From: CAUZRD01 sp963582255
GTDB lineage: Bacteria; Pseudomonadota; Alphaproteobacteria; Rhizobiales; TMED25
DNA length: 9,414 bases
Direction: 5' to 3'
NCBI GenBank assembly: GCA_963582255.1
Contig: CAUZRD010000077.1
Coordinates: 1 to 9,414 of the forward strand
Shown in pieces: positions 1 through 6,721 of the stretch (positions within the stretch are counted from its first letter, which is position 1; every line of letters starts with the position of its first letter). The notes below the pieces were generated by a model, which worked only from the letters and a program-made list of their open reading frames with translations, did no database searches and was not told the origin of the DNA. A program made the position numbers and the translations under genes.

Positions 1-1023
1 TGGCTCGGAATTACCGACAAATATTGGGCTGCTGTTGTCGCGCCCGATCAGAGCGTTCCCTATAAAGCGCGCTTTACCTCTTATGGTAACGAGCCAATCT
101 TTCAGACCGATTTTCTTAGTACTGCTGTCACTATCGCTCCTGGCCGCTCGGAAACAGTGACCTCGCAAACCTTTGCAGGCGCCAAGCAGGTGAGCGCTGT
201 TGATGGATATGAAGCGCAATACGGACTGCTGAATTTTGATCTTTTGGTCGACTGGGGCTGGTTTTACTTCGCCACTAAGCCGATGTTTCTGCTACTCGAC
301 TGGCTGAATGGCATGGTCGGAAATTTTGGTGTTGGCATCCTGATCGCAACGGTTCTGATCAAGCTGGTGTTCTTCCCGCTCGCTAACAAGGCTTACGCCT
401 CGATGAGCGCAATGAAGAAGTTACAGCCCGATGTCGCCAAGCTGCGCGAGCGTTACAAAGATGACAAGATGAAGCAGCAGCAGGAGATGATGGCACTTTA
501 TAAGAAAGAGAAGGTCAACCCGATGGCGGGTTGTCTTCCGATCATCATCCAGATCCCTGTGTTCTTCGCCCTTTACAAGGTGCTGTTCGTCACTATTGAA
601 ATGCGTCATCAACCGTTCTTCGGTTGGATTCAGGATCTATCCGCACCGGATCCAACATCACTGTTCAACCTGTTTGGGCTCATTCCATGGGATCCGCCTA
701 ACCTATTGATGATTGGCGTGTGGCCGTTGATCATGGGTTTTACGATGTTCTTGCAGATGAGGTTAAATCCATCGCCACCAGATCCGATACAGGCGCAAAT
801 CTTCAACTGGATGCCTGTATTTTTCACATTTCTTTTGGCGCAGTTCGCTGCCGGACTGGTGATTTATTGGGCGTGGAATAACTCGTTATCGGTGTTGCAA
901 CAATATGTCATCATGAAGCGCATGGGTGTGAAGGTTGAATTATGGGACAATATCATAGGTCTATTTAGTGCAATCCGAAGCAAAAAGTCGGGCAAGACTG
1001 ATGGTGGAAGCGCGCCGTCTTGA
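1..1023 (+). CDS. yidC: Membrane protein insertase YidC (3' part, 5' end outside window)
   Basis: YidC inserts and folds inner-membrane proteins, alone or with SecYEG. The reading frame is open from the first base, so the gene begins upstream; a GTG at 157 is internal. The 340 visible residues start in the last part of the periplasmic domain (WLGITDKYW motif) and run through the conserved core: a hydrophobic segment with KLVFFPLANKAYASM (from about nt 340), a charged cytoplasmic hairpin (LRERYKDDK, EMMALYKKEKVNP), GCLPIIIQIPVFFALYK, a helix near nt 700-760, and a final helix pair near nt 805-920, followed by a short basic tail. The groove position that is arginine in E. coli appears here as lysine (AAG at 361-363), which I recall as common in alphaproteobacteria. 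An estimated 200-250 N-terminal residues are missing. engB follows after about 84 bp, a usual alphaproteobacterial arrangement. Confidence 0.97.
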   Translation, partial: WLGITDKYWAAVVAPDQSVPYKARFTSYGNEPIFQTDFLSTAVTIAPGRSETVTSQTFAGAKQVSAVDGYEAQYGLLNFDLLVDWGWFYFATKPMFLLLDWLNGMVGNFGVGILIATVLIKLVFFPLANKAYASMSAMKKLQPDVAKLRERYKDDKMKQQQEMMALYKKEKVNPMAGCLPIIIQIPVFFALYKVLFVTIEMRHQPFFGWIQDLSAPDPTSLFNLFGLIPWDPPNLLMIGVWPLIMGFTMFLQMRLNPSPPDPIQAQIFNWMPVFFTFLLAQFAAGLVIYWAWNNSLSVLQQYVIMKRMGVKVELWDNIIGLFSAIRSKKSGKTDGGSAPS

Positions 1024-1107
1024 GCTGAAGACCTATACTCCTAGTTACCTTATGTGGTCGTGGGCACTGATATTTGCTGCTGCTTCGATCAAAAATATGA
1101 GACAGTA

Positions 1108-1761
1108 ATGCTGAAAACAAGTGCTGGAGATACATTCAGTGAAGATGAACTGGCCGCTGGCGTAAAATTGTTTGTTATTCCAGCGTCATTTCTTCTCTCT
1201 GTTGCAGATATTGACGGCCTCCCAGACAGTGACCGGGTTGAAGTTGCGTTTGCCGGTAGGTCGAATGTTGGAAAATCAAGTCTCCTCAATGCTCTGACGG
1301 GTCGAAAGGCGCTTGCTCGTGTCTCCAATACGCCAGGTCGGACGCAATTGTTAAATTTTTTCTGCCAGGGTGAACAGCTCTATCTGGTGGATATGCCAGG
1401 CTATGGCTATGCGCGCGCGTCCAAAAGCGCGATCAGTCAATGGACCAAATTGGTTTTTGATTATCTTCGAGGGCGCGCGGTACTGAAACGAGTATTTTTG
1501 CTGATCGATGCCCGCCACGGTATTAAGGACGCAGATGATAGGGTTATGAGCATTCTTGACGAGGCTGCGGTATCCTATCAGGCAGTTTTGACTAAAATAG
1601 ATAAAGTTGAAAGCTCCACGCTGGAGCGGTTGATTGAGACAATGTCAGTACAGCTCAGCAAACATGGGGCAGCCCATCCCCATATTCTTGCCACATCCTC
1701 ACGCCAACGTCGTGGGGTTGATGAACTGAGTGCTACGATTTCTTCTCTCATATCTGAATAA
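1108..1761 (+). CDS. engB: Ribosome biogenesis GTPase YihA/EngB
   Basis: EngB (YihA/YsxC) is an essential cytoplasmic GTPase of the TrmE-Era-EngA-EngB-Septin family that acts in large-subunit ribosome assembly. From the ATG at 1108 the protein has 217 residues, normal for the family. The G motifs are intact: P-loop GRSNVGKSS at residues 50-58, the G2 threonine in NTPGRTQLLNFF, G3 DMPGYGYA, G4 TKID, and a serine pair (TSS) in the G5 region. The frame stays open upstream to a GTG at 1054, but that would add an 18-residue cysteine-rich leader (ICCCF) not typical of the family, so I prefer 1108. No strong Shine-Dalgarno is visible; only a GAGA lies at 1099-1102. It lies between yidC and argB and may be co-transcribed with yidC. 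Confidence 0.95.
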   Translation: MLKTSAGDTFSEDELAAGVKLFVIPASFLLSVADIDGLPDSDRVEVAFAGRSNVGKSSLLNALTGRKALARVSNTPGRTQLLNFFCQGEQLYLVDMPGYGYARASKSAISQWTKLVFDYLRGRAVLKRVFLLIDARHGIKDADDRVMSILDEAAVSYQAVLTKIDKVESSTLERLIETMSVQLSKHGAAHPHILATSSRQRRGVDELSATISSLISE

Positions 1762-1812
1762 TGTCTTACACCGTTGTGCTAATTGGATAATGTGGTTAAG
1801 CAGCCATCACAT

Positions 1813-1821
1813 GGTTACAAT
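1813..1821 (+). promoter_or_regulatory. Possible -10 region upstream of argB (GGTTACAAT)
   Basis: The 95-bp gap between engB and argB contains GGTTACAAT, whose TACAAT resembles a sigma-70 -10 hexamer and would start transcription about 30 nt before the argB ATG. The same nine bases occur at 3900-3908, ahead of dapD. No good -35 box stands 16-18 bp upstream (TGGTTA at 1793-1798 is the closest I can see), so this is a weak call. An argB promoter here would separate argB from yidC-engB. Confidence 0.22.
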
Positions 1822-1856
1822 AATTCATGGCGTGAGATTTGGAGCCCCCTAAAATC

Positions 1857-2774
1857 ATGACGGCAACTAGCGATTCCATCAACGACAACAACGTCGAGAT
1901 TGATTCCCTTAGCAAGGCGCATATTCTTGCCCAGGCATTACCCTTTATGCAGCGTTATTCCAATGAAACGGTGGTGATAAAGTATGGCGGTCACGCCATG
2001 AGTGATGCCCGATTATCAGGGTTGTTCGCGCAGGATGTCGCGATGCTAAAGCAGGCGGGGATGCGTCCGGTAGTGGTGCATGGCGGTGGGCCGCAGATTG
2101 GTGACATGCTAAACCGGCTGGGGATTCAAACAAAATTTGATGGTGGGCTCAGGGTAACAGACAAACAAACTGTTGAAATAGTTGAAATGGTACTTGCTGG
2201 TTCGATCAACAAACAGATTGTTACTGAAATAAATAAAGCTGGCGGACGGGCCGTAGGTCTTTCTGGTAAAGATGGCTCGCTGATGATCGCGCGCAAACTG
2301 AAACGGACAATGACCGATCCAGACTCAAACATCGAACGGATACTAGATCTTGGCTTTGTTGGTGAGCCGGAAGAAATCAGTCCTGATATTCTGGAAGAAC
2401 TTTGTGATGGTGATATTATTCCGGTTATTGCACCGATTGGTGTGAGCCGTGAGGGCGTGACCTACAATGTCAATGCTGATACGGCCGCGGGGGCGATAGC
2501 CAGTGCTCTTGATGCCAAACGGCTGCTGATGCTGACAGACGTCACGGGAGTTTTCAATGATGATGGTAAACTAATGACCAAGCTATCGCGGGCCGAGGCT
2601 AGAAAATTGCTTGAAACCGGGGTGATAACTGGCGGCATGATTCCGAAGATAGAAACCTGTATGCAGGCAGTTGATGCCGGTGTTGAAGGTGTGGTGGTGC
2701 TCGACGGGCGGGTGCCACACGCGGTTCTGCTTGAGCTGTTTACCGAACACGGTGTAGGAACATTGATTGTATGA
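1857..2774 (+). CDS. argB: Acetylglutamate kinase ArgB
   Basis: ArgB phosphorylates N-acetyl-L-glutamate with ATP, the second step of the acetylated arginine pathway, in the cytoplasm. From the ATG at 1857 it has 305 residues, the usual size. Amino-acid-kinase motifs are all present: IKYGGHAM (lysine 42), VVVHGGGPQIG (glycine loop 75-78), GSINKQIV, LSGKDGS, the substrate/ATP segment YNVNADTAAGA, LMLTDVTGVF (aspartate 228) and ITGGMIPKIE (lysine 264). The N-terminal helix (about residues 10-36) and the C-terminal GVGTLIV are the kind of features seen in hexameric, arginine-inhibited enzymes, so feedback inhibition is a reasonable inference. GGAG at 1841-1844 stands 12 nt before the ATG; an in-frame TTG at 1839 would add six residues. 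The 3' neighbour starts 14 bp after the stop, suggesting co-transcription. Confidence 0.97.
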   Translation: MTATSDSINDNNVEIDSLSKAHILAQALPFMQRYSNETVVIKYGGHAMSDARLSGLFAQDVAMLKQAGMRPVVVHGGGPQIGDMLNRLGIQTKFDGGLRVTDKQTVEIVEMVLAGSINKQIVTEINKAGGRAVGLSGKDGSLMIARKLKRTMTDPDSNIERILDLGFVGEPEEISPDILEELCDGDIIPVIAPIGVSREGVTYNVNADTAAGAIASALDAKRLLMLTDVTGVFNDDGKLMTKLSRAEARKLLETGVITGGMIPKIETCMQAVDAGVEGVVVLDGRVPHAVLLELFTEHGVGTLIV

Positions 2775-2788
2775 TGCGGTAGATAGGA

Positions 2789-3808
2789 ATGTTTGCAGTC
2801 ATGATACGTGTTATTCTTCTTGCCTTGCTCACCTGCATATTGTTTGAATCCAATGATGCCTGGGCGGACTATCGCCTGTGTAATGAAACCAGCTATGTAG
2901 CAAATGCTGCGATCGGAGTTTCCGCAAATAGCAGCGTTGAAACTCGCGGGTGGCTTGAGATTTACCCCGGTAAGTGCCGCGTGGTTGATGAAGGTCTGCT
3001 GGATGCCGATAAATATTATTTTTACATCCGCGTGCCCACTTATTATGACAGCGAAGTGACCGGGTTTGAATCGGGCATTTGGCTGTGTGTTGGCTCCAAT
3101 AATTTTCAAATTTCAAATGCTACAGAATGCACCAGTTCTGCTTATCGTCTGAAACGTTTCATCGAAGTAAACCCAAAAATTCAGGGGGATGATTGGGAAT
3201 TGGCGCTTGCAGAAGAAGCCAAATTCACCCGCGATCAAGCGGCGCTTGCCGGAGTACAAAGGCTGCTTGGAATGCTTGGTTATGACGCTGGTCGGATTGA
3301 TGGCGTTGCTGGTGGCCAGACAAACTCGGCATTGAAGGCCTTTAGTAATGCCAATGGTGGTGTGCTGAGCGAAGAACTGGGGCCGGCGCTTTATGGAGCT
3401 CTCCTAAGAGAATTGAAAGCACGTCAAGCAGGTGTGGGTCTGCAGGTCTGCAATGAAACTCGCCATTTAGTGTGGATGGCACTCGGCATTCCTGATGGCG
3501 ATGTGCTGGTGTCGCGCGGTTGGTATCGTGTCGGAGCGGGGGAGTGCTTGCGTCCTTATAAGGAGGAGCTCGATGGGTCCGTTATCTTCAGTTTTGGTGA
3601 AGCTGTCGATGAGGATGGCCTGGCTGTCATCACTGATAATATTCCGCTTATCTGGGATGGGGATACGGTTTTGTGTACACAGTCGACGCGTTTTAAAATC
3701 GAGGAGCATACAAAATGCGAAATCAAAGGCATGACGCCAACACGATTTCGCAAGATTGAGCTTGGCGGCGCCAAAAGCTTTAAAATCCGCTATACAGCGC
3801 CGCGCTGA
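2789..3808 (+). CDS. Secreted protein with two DUF1036 repeats flanking a peptidoglycan-binding-like domain
   Basis: The function is unknown. The 339-residue product begins with a signal peptide: a hydrophobic stretch at residues 6-19 and a probable cleavage after DAWA (residue 26), so the protein is likely periplasmic. Residues 27-125 and 217-325 are two copies of a DUF1036-type domain. Each begins with (L/V)CNET, has an RGW..(I/V)..G(K/E)C segment and ends with two more cysteines. The cysteines lie at 31, 63, 100, 114 and 221, 253, 296, 310; three of the four-cysteine spacings match or nearly match, suggesting disulfides. Between the repeats, residues 153-190 (VQRLLGMLGYDAGRIDG, then ALKAF) look like a PG_binding_1 domain. 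The AGGA at 2785-2788 abuts the first ATG, so the in-frame ATG at 2801 (four residues shorter, spacer 12) may be the real start; the signal peptide survives either way. Its place between argB and the meso-diaminopimelate genes fits an envelope role, but that is inference. Confidence 0.85.
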   Translation: MFAVMIRVILLALLTCILFESNDAWADYRLCNETSYVANAAIGVSANSSVETRGWLEIYPGKCRVVDEGLLDADKYYFYIRVPTYYDSEVTGFESGIWLCVGSNNFQISNATECTSSAYRLKRFIEVNPKIQGDDWELALAEEAKFTRDQAALAGVQRLLGMLGYDAGRIDGVAGGQTNSALKAFSNANGGVLSEELGPALYGALLRELKARQAGVGLQVCNETRHLVWMALGIPDGDVLVSRGWYRVGAGECLRPYKEELDGSVIFSFGEAVDEDGLAVITDNIPLIWDGDTVLCTQSTRFKIEEHTKCEIKGMTPTRFRKIELGGAKSFKIRYTAPR

Positions 3809-3826
3809 AGTATTAGCCCTGAGCTG

Positions 3827-3842
3827 ATATTGAAAACAATAT
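3827..3842 (+). terminator. Weak AT-rich hairpin after the DUF1036 gene
   Basis: ATATTG, an AAAA loop, then CAATAT forms a perfect 6-bp stem starting 18 bp past the stop codon, followed by the T-rich TTCTTGCTTGTTT. The stem has only one G-C pair and the T run is interrupted, so it could be a weak intrinsic terminator or chance. It would partly separate the argB unit from dapD. Confidence 0.2.
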
Positions 3843-3899
3843 TCTTGCTTGTTTGCCAAATAAACCGATGTTTTCGCTGCTGCCTTCGTCCGTTCTAGC

Positions 3900-3908
3900 G
3901 GTTACAAT
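3900..3908 (+). promoter_or_regulatory. Possible -10 region upstream of dapD (GGTTACAAT)
   Basis: This is an exact repeat of the nonamer found before argB at 1813-1821. The TACAAT ends 43 bp before the dapD ATG. No convincing -35 hexamer precedes it. Its position within a 143-bp intergenic gap, after a possible terminator, makes a dapD promoter plausible but unproven. Confidence 0.22.
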
Positions 3909-3913
3909 TGGCC

Positions 3914-3925
3914 GTTGGCGCCAAC
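3914..3925. promoter_or_regulatory. Perfect 12-bp palindrome before dapD, candidate operator
   Basis: GTTGGCGCCAAC is its own reverse complement. It lies just downstream of the possible -10 element and 26 bp before the dapD ATG, outside any coding sequence. That is where a dimeric repressor could block transcription or where the 5' leader could fold. No regulator gene is nearby to match it with. Confidence 0.25.
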
Positions 3926-3951
3926 CATCAAAATCACTGAAAGGTGAGATC

Positions 3952-4779
3952 ATGAACGAGGACACTCAATCTCTGATCGAAAAGGCGTTCGATGCACGAG
4001 ATACAATCAATAGCAAAACGACCGGTCGGATACGCGATGCGGTGACAACTGCTCTGGATCTTCTCGATCGTGGTGAGGTCCGTGTAGCCGAGAAAATTGA
4101 TGGAAAGTGGGAGATAAATGAGTGGCTAAAGAAAGCGGTGCTGCTGTCTTTTCGCTTAAATGACATGTCTATGATTGACGGAGGCCCAGGTGGCGGTGGT
4201 TGGTGGGATAAGGTTGCGTCGAAGTTTGAAGGCTGGGACGAACGTCAGTTCGCGGCAGCCGGGTTCAGAGCAGTGCCCAATTGTATCGTACGCCATTCCG
4301 CCCATATTTCACCGGGCGTAGTGTTGATGCCATCCTTTGTCAATCTTGGTGCTTATATAGGACCGGGCTCGATGATTGATACCTGGGCCACGGTCGGTTC
4401 GTGTGCGCAAATCGGTAAAAACTGTCATATTTCTGGCGGAGCCGGTATTGGTGGTGTTCTTGAGCCTCTGCAGGCAAATCCGGTGATCATCGAGGATAAC
4501 TGCTTTATTGGGGCGCGGTCGGAGGTTGCAGAAGGTGTTGTTGTTGGCGAAGGTTCGGTACTTTCGATGGGAGTGTTTCTTGGTGCTTCAACGAAGATTG
4601 TCGATCGAGCTAGTGGAGCTGTATATATAGGTGAAGTTCCTCCTTACTCCGTGGTAGTTCCTGGTGCTCTTCCCACTGACATTCCGAATACGCCATCTCT
4701 TTACTGCGCCGTGATTGTTAAGACTGTGGATGAGGGTACAAGGGCAAAAACCTCGATCAATGAGTTACTAAGAGATTGA
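3952..4779 (+). CDS. dapD: 2,3,4,5-tetrahydropyridine-2,6-dicarboxylate N-succinyltransferase DapD
   Basis: DapD transfers succinyl from succinyl-CoA to tetrahydrodipicolinate, committing it to the succinylase branch toward meso-diaminopimelate and lysine. The ATG at 3952 follows AAGGTGAG (3941-3948), a good Shine-Dalgarno, and gives 275 residues, the family norm; the open frame upstream to 3853 is not needed. Residues 1-105 form the helical N-terminal domain, with the family-typical FRLNDM and a glycine-rich GGPGGGGWWDK loop. From about residue 108 to 255 comes the left-handed beta-helix of hexapeptide repeats (RHSAHISPGVVLMPSFVNLG, SMIDTWATVGSCAQIGKNCH, ISGGAGIGGVLEP), ending with PPYSVVVPG and a short helical tail. 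The enzyme is normally a trimer. Its stop overlaps the dapE start by four bases (TTGA), so the two are transcribed and probably translated together. Confidence 0.97.
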   Translation: MNEDTQSLIEKAFDARDTINSKTTGRIRDAVTTALDLLDRGEVRVAEKIDGKWEINEWLKKAVLLSFRLNDMSMIDGGPGGGGWWDKVASKFEGWDERQFAAAGFRAVPNCIVRHSAHISPGVVLMPSFVNLGAYIGPGSMIDTWATVGSCAQIGKNCHISGGAGIGGVLEPLQANPVIIEDNCFIGARSEVAEGVVVGEGSVLSMGVFLGASTKIVDRASGAVYIGEVPPYSVVVPGALPTDIPNTPSLYCAVIVKTVDEGTRAKTSINELLRD

Positions 4780-5933
4780 TTTATAACCCGTCCAAGCCAC
4801 TCACAGTTCTGCGTGATCTCATTCGCTGCGCGAGCGTTACTCCAAATGCCGGGGAAGCTCTTGATGTGGTAGAAACTCAGCTCACTGAAATCGGGTTTTC
4901 TTGTACGCGTCTGACCTTTGAAAAACCGGGAACAGAACCAGTTGATAATCTGTTTGCGCGGATTGGAAGAGGTCTCCCGCATTTGTGTTTTGCTGGGCAC
5001 GTCGATGTCGTGCCGACTGGTGATGAGGATAAGTGGAGCTCACCACCTTTTGCCGCCGAGGTTCGAGATGGAATGATTGTCGGGCGGGGGGCAGAAGATA
5101 TGAAGGGTGCAATCGCCAGCGCCATCTGCGCTGCGAGACAGATTGTTGAGCAGGATAAATTGAGTAATGGTTCGCTTAGTTTCCTGATTACCGGGGACGA
5201 GGAAGGTCCATCGGTGAATGGAACCGAGCCCGTTCTGTGCTGGATGGCTGAACATGGCCATATCCCAGATGTATGCATTGTTGGTGAACCAACCTGTGAG
5301 AAAATGATCGGGGATGCGATCAAGATCGGTCGGCGTGGTAGTTTGACTGGCACACTCAGTGTTATTGGAAGGCAGGGCCATAGCGCCTATCCTAAAAAGG
5401 CTGCCAACCCTATACCAACGTTGATTAATTTACTTGGTGCGATCAATCATCAGCTCGATCATGGTAGTGCGCATTTTCCAGAAAGTCATATGGAAATCAC
5501 TACCATTGATGTTGGAAACCCTGCGCATAATATTATCCCAGGCCAGTCTCTGGCCCAGTTTAATATCCGCTTTAACGATCAATGGACGGCGATAAGTCTG
5601 GAAGACCATTTGCGCGCACAGCTGGAGGCGGTAGAAATCGGCCAGAATATTTCATGGCACCTTGATATATCATCGAATGCGGAGGCTTTCCTCACTGAAC
5701 CCGGATCTTTCGTCCAGTTACTCACTGACGTGATCAGTAGTGAGTTGGGGTGCGATGCAAAACTAACAACTAGCGGAGGTACGTCAGATGCCAGATTTGT
5801 GGTGCAGTACTGCCCAGTGGTCGAATTCGGCCTTGTTGGTCGCAGTATGCACCAGAGTGATGAGTATATTTTCATTGAAGAGCTCGAATCTCTGGTCCGG
5901 ATCTACCGCTCGGTGATGGAACGCTATTTCTAG
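4776..5933 (+). CDS. dapE: Succinyl-diaminopimelate desuccinylase DapE
   Basis: DapE is a di-zinc M20-family hydrolase that removes succinate from N-succinyl-LL-diaminopimelate. The 385-residue length fits the family. Metal and catalytic residues are all present: H75 in FAGHVDVVP, bridging D108 in GRGAEDMKG, catalytic E142 and ligand E143 in TGDEEGP, E171 in VGEPTC, and H359 in GRSMHQSDE. The dimerisation domain begins near RRGSLTGTLSVIG, with GHSAYP following; GGTSDARF precedes the last histidine. The start is a TTG at 4776, the first base of a TTGA overlap with the dapD stop. No in-frame ATG or GTG gives a full-length protein, and homologues begin close to the LRDLIRCASVTP segment, so I accept TTG. 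An AAGAGA lies directly against it, too close for ideal initiation, so translation may be coupled to dapD. Confidence 0.96.
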   Translation: MIYNPSKPLTVLRDLIRCASVTPNAGEALDVVETQLTEIGFSCTRLTFEKPGTEPVDNLFARIGRGLPHLCFAGHVDVVPTGDEDKWSSPPFAAEVRDGMIVGRGAEDMKGAIASAICAARQIVEQDKLSNGSLSFLITGDEEGPSVNGTEPVLCWMAEHGHIPDVCIVGEPTCEKMIGDAIKIGRRGSLTGTLSVIGRQGHSAYPKKAANPIPTLINLLGAINHQLDHGSAHFPESHMEITTIDVGNPAHNIIPGQSLAQFNIRFNDQWTAISLEDHLRAQLEAVEIGQNISWHLDISSNAEAFLTEPGSFVQLLTDVISSELGCDAKLTTSGGTSDARFVVQYCPVVEFGLVGRSMHQSDEYIFIEELESLVRIYRSVMERYF

Positions 5934-5967
5934 TGAGGGTACGCATGCCGCGTGATAGGTAAAGGTT

Positions 5968-6705
5968 CTAGTAGTCGACCTGCGACAAATACAGCCCATG
6001 GGAAGGAGCCACCACGCCGCACGCGGCACGGTCGCAAGCCGCAAGGCGTTCAGCGATCTCATCTTGCGACCATTTTCCTTCTCCGACCAGCTTAAGACTA
6101 CCGACTATTGAGCGAACTTGTCGGTGCATGAATGAGCGTGCTGACGTTGTCACGATGATGATATTATCGCGCTGGATCACCGTAATAGCGTCCAGCGTTT
6201 TAACAGGAGATTTAGCCTGACAGTGGCTTGAGCGAAATGTCGTGAAATCGTGATGCCCGACGAGTGATTGAGCTGCATTATGCATGTGTTTAGCGTTGAG
6301 CGGTACGGCGACTTGCCAGGCTCTAAGTTGGTCTAGTGTCAACGGCGCGCGCCGGTTTTCAATTCGATAGAGGTAATGGCGCTTGGTTGCTGAAAATCTG
6401 GCATCAAATTTTTCTGTGACTTTACAGACATTGAGAATAGAGATTGGATCTGGGCGCAAATGGTTGTTCACAGCGTCACGTACGGTATCTGACGGCCAGG
6501 TATGCTTAAGATCTATATGAGCAACCTGACCGGTTGCATGGACACCGGCATCAGTGCGGCCGGCGCCGTTCACGGTAACGATTTCGCCGCAAAATTGGTG
6601 AACTGCGAAGGTGATGCGCGATTGGATAGTTAGCGCATCGTCCTGCTTCTGCCATCCAGCAAAATTGGTGCCGTCATATTCGATCGTGAGCCGATAACGG
6701 GCCAT
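5968..6705 (-). CDS. truA: tRNA pseudouridine(38-40) synthase TruA
   Basis: TruA converts uridines at positions 38-40 of the tRNA anticodon arm to pseudouridine. The 245-residue protein is typical in length. It opens with RYRLTIEYDGTNFAGWQKQ, carries the catalytic aspartate D52 in GAGRTDAGVHATGQ, and has the conserved RHYLYRI, DFTTFRSS and SFMHRQVRSIVG segments of the second half. The ATG at 6703-6705 is 16 bp after the fmt stop; I see no strong Shine-Dalgarno in that gap. It is the last gene of the def-fmt-truA cluster and converges on dapE with only 34 bp between the two stops, where a small ACGC/GCGT hairpin (5941-5953) is the only structure I find. Confidence 0.96.
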   Translation of the reverse strand: MARYRLTIEYDGTNFAGWQKQDDALTIQSRITFAVHQFCGEIVTVNGAGRTDAGVHATGQVAHIDLKHTWPSDTVRDAVNNHLRPDPISILNVCKVTEKFDARFSATKRHYLYRIENRRAPLTLDQLRAWQVAVPLNAKHMHNAAQSLVGHHDFTTFRSSHCQAKSPVKTLDAITVIQRDNIIIVTTSARSFMHRQVRSIVGSLKLVGEGKWSQDEIAERLAACDRAACGVVAPSHGLYLSQVDY

Positions 6706-6721
6706 GGGTTAATGCTACCAC

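Noticed and set aside
1054..1107. Extended GTG start for engB
   Set aside because: The added residues include a cysteine run atypical of EngB, and the GTG has no ribosome binding site; the ATG at 1108 gives the normal length.
2462..3109. 215-codon open frame on the minus strand across the end of argB and start of the DUF1036 gene
   Set aside because: It is antisense to two well-supported genes, its translation shows no domain or motif, and it has no plausible start context.
3853..3951. Extended N-terminus for dapD
   Set aside because: The ATG at 3952 has a strong AAGGTGAG upstream and yields the family's usual length; the extra codons are intergenic sequence.
4877..5353. 158-codon open frame on the minus strand inside dapE
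   Set aside because: It is an antisense shadow of a gene with complete catalytic motifs, and its translation is low in recognisable features.
5934..5967. Possible terminator between the convergent dapE and truA genes
   Set aside because: Only a 4-bp ACGC/GCGT stem with a five-base loop is present, with no T-run; too weak to call.
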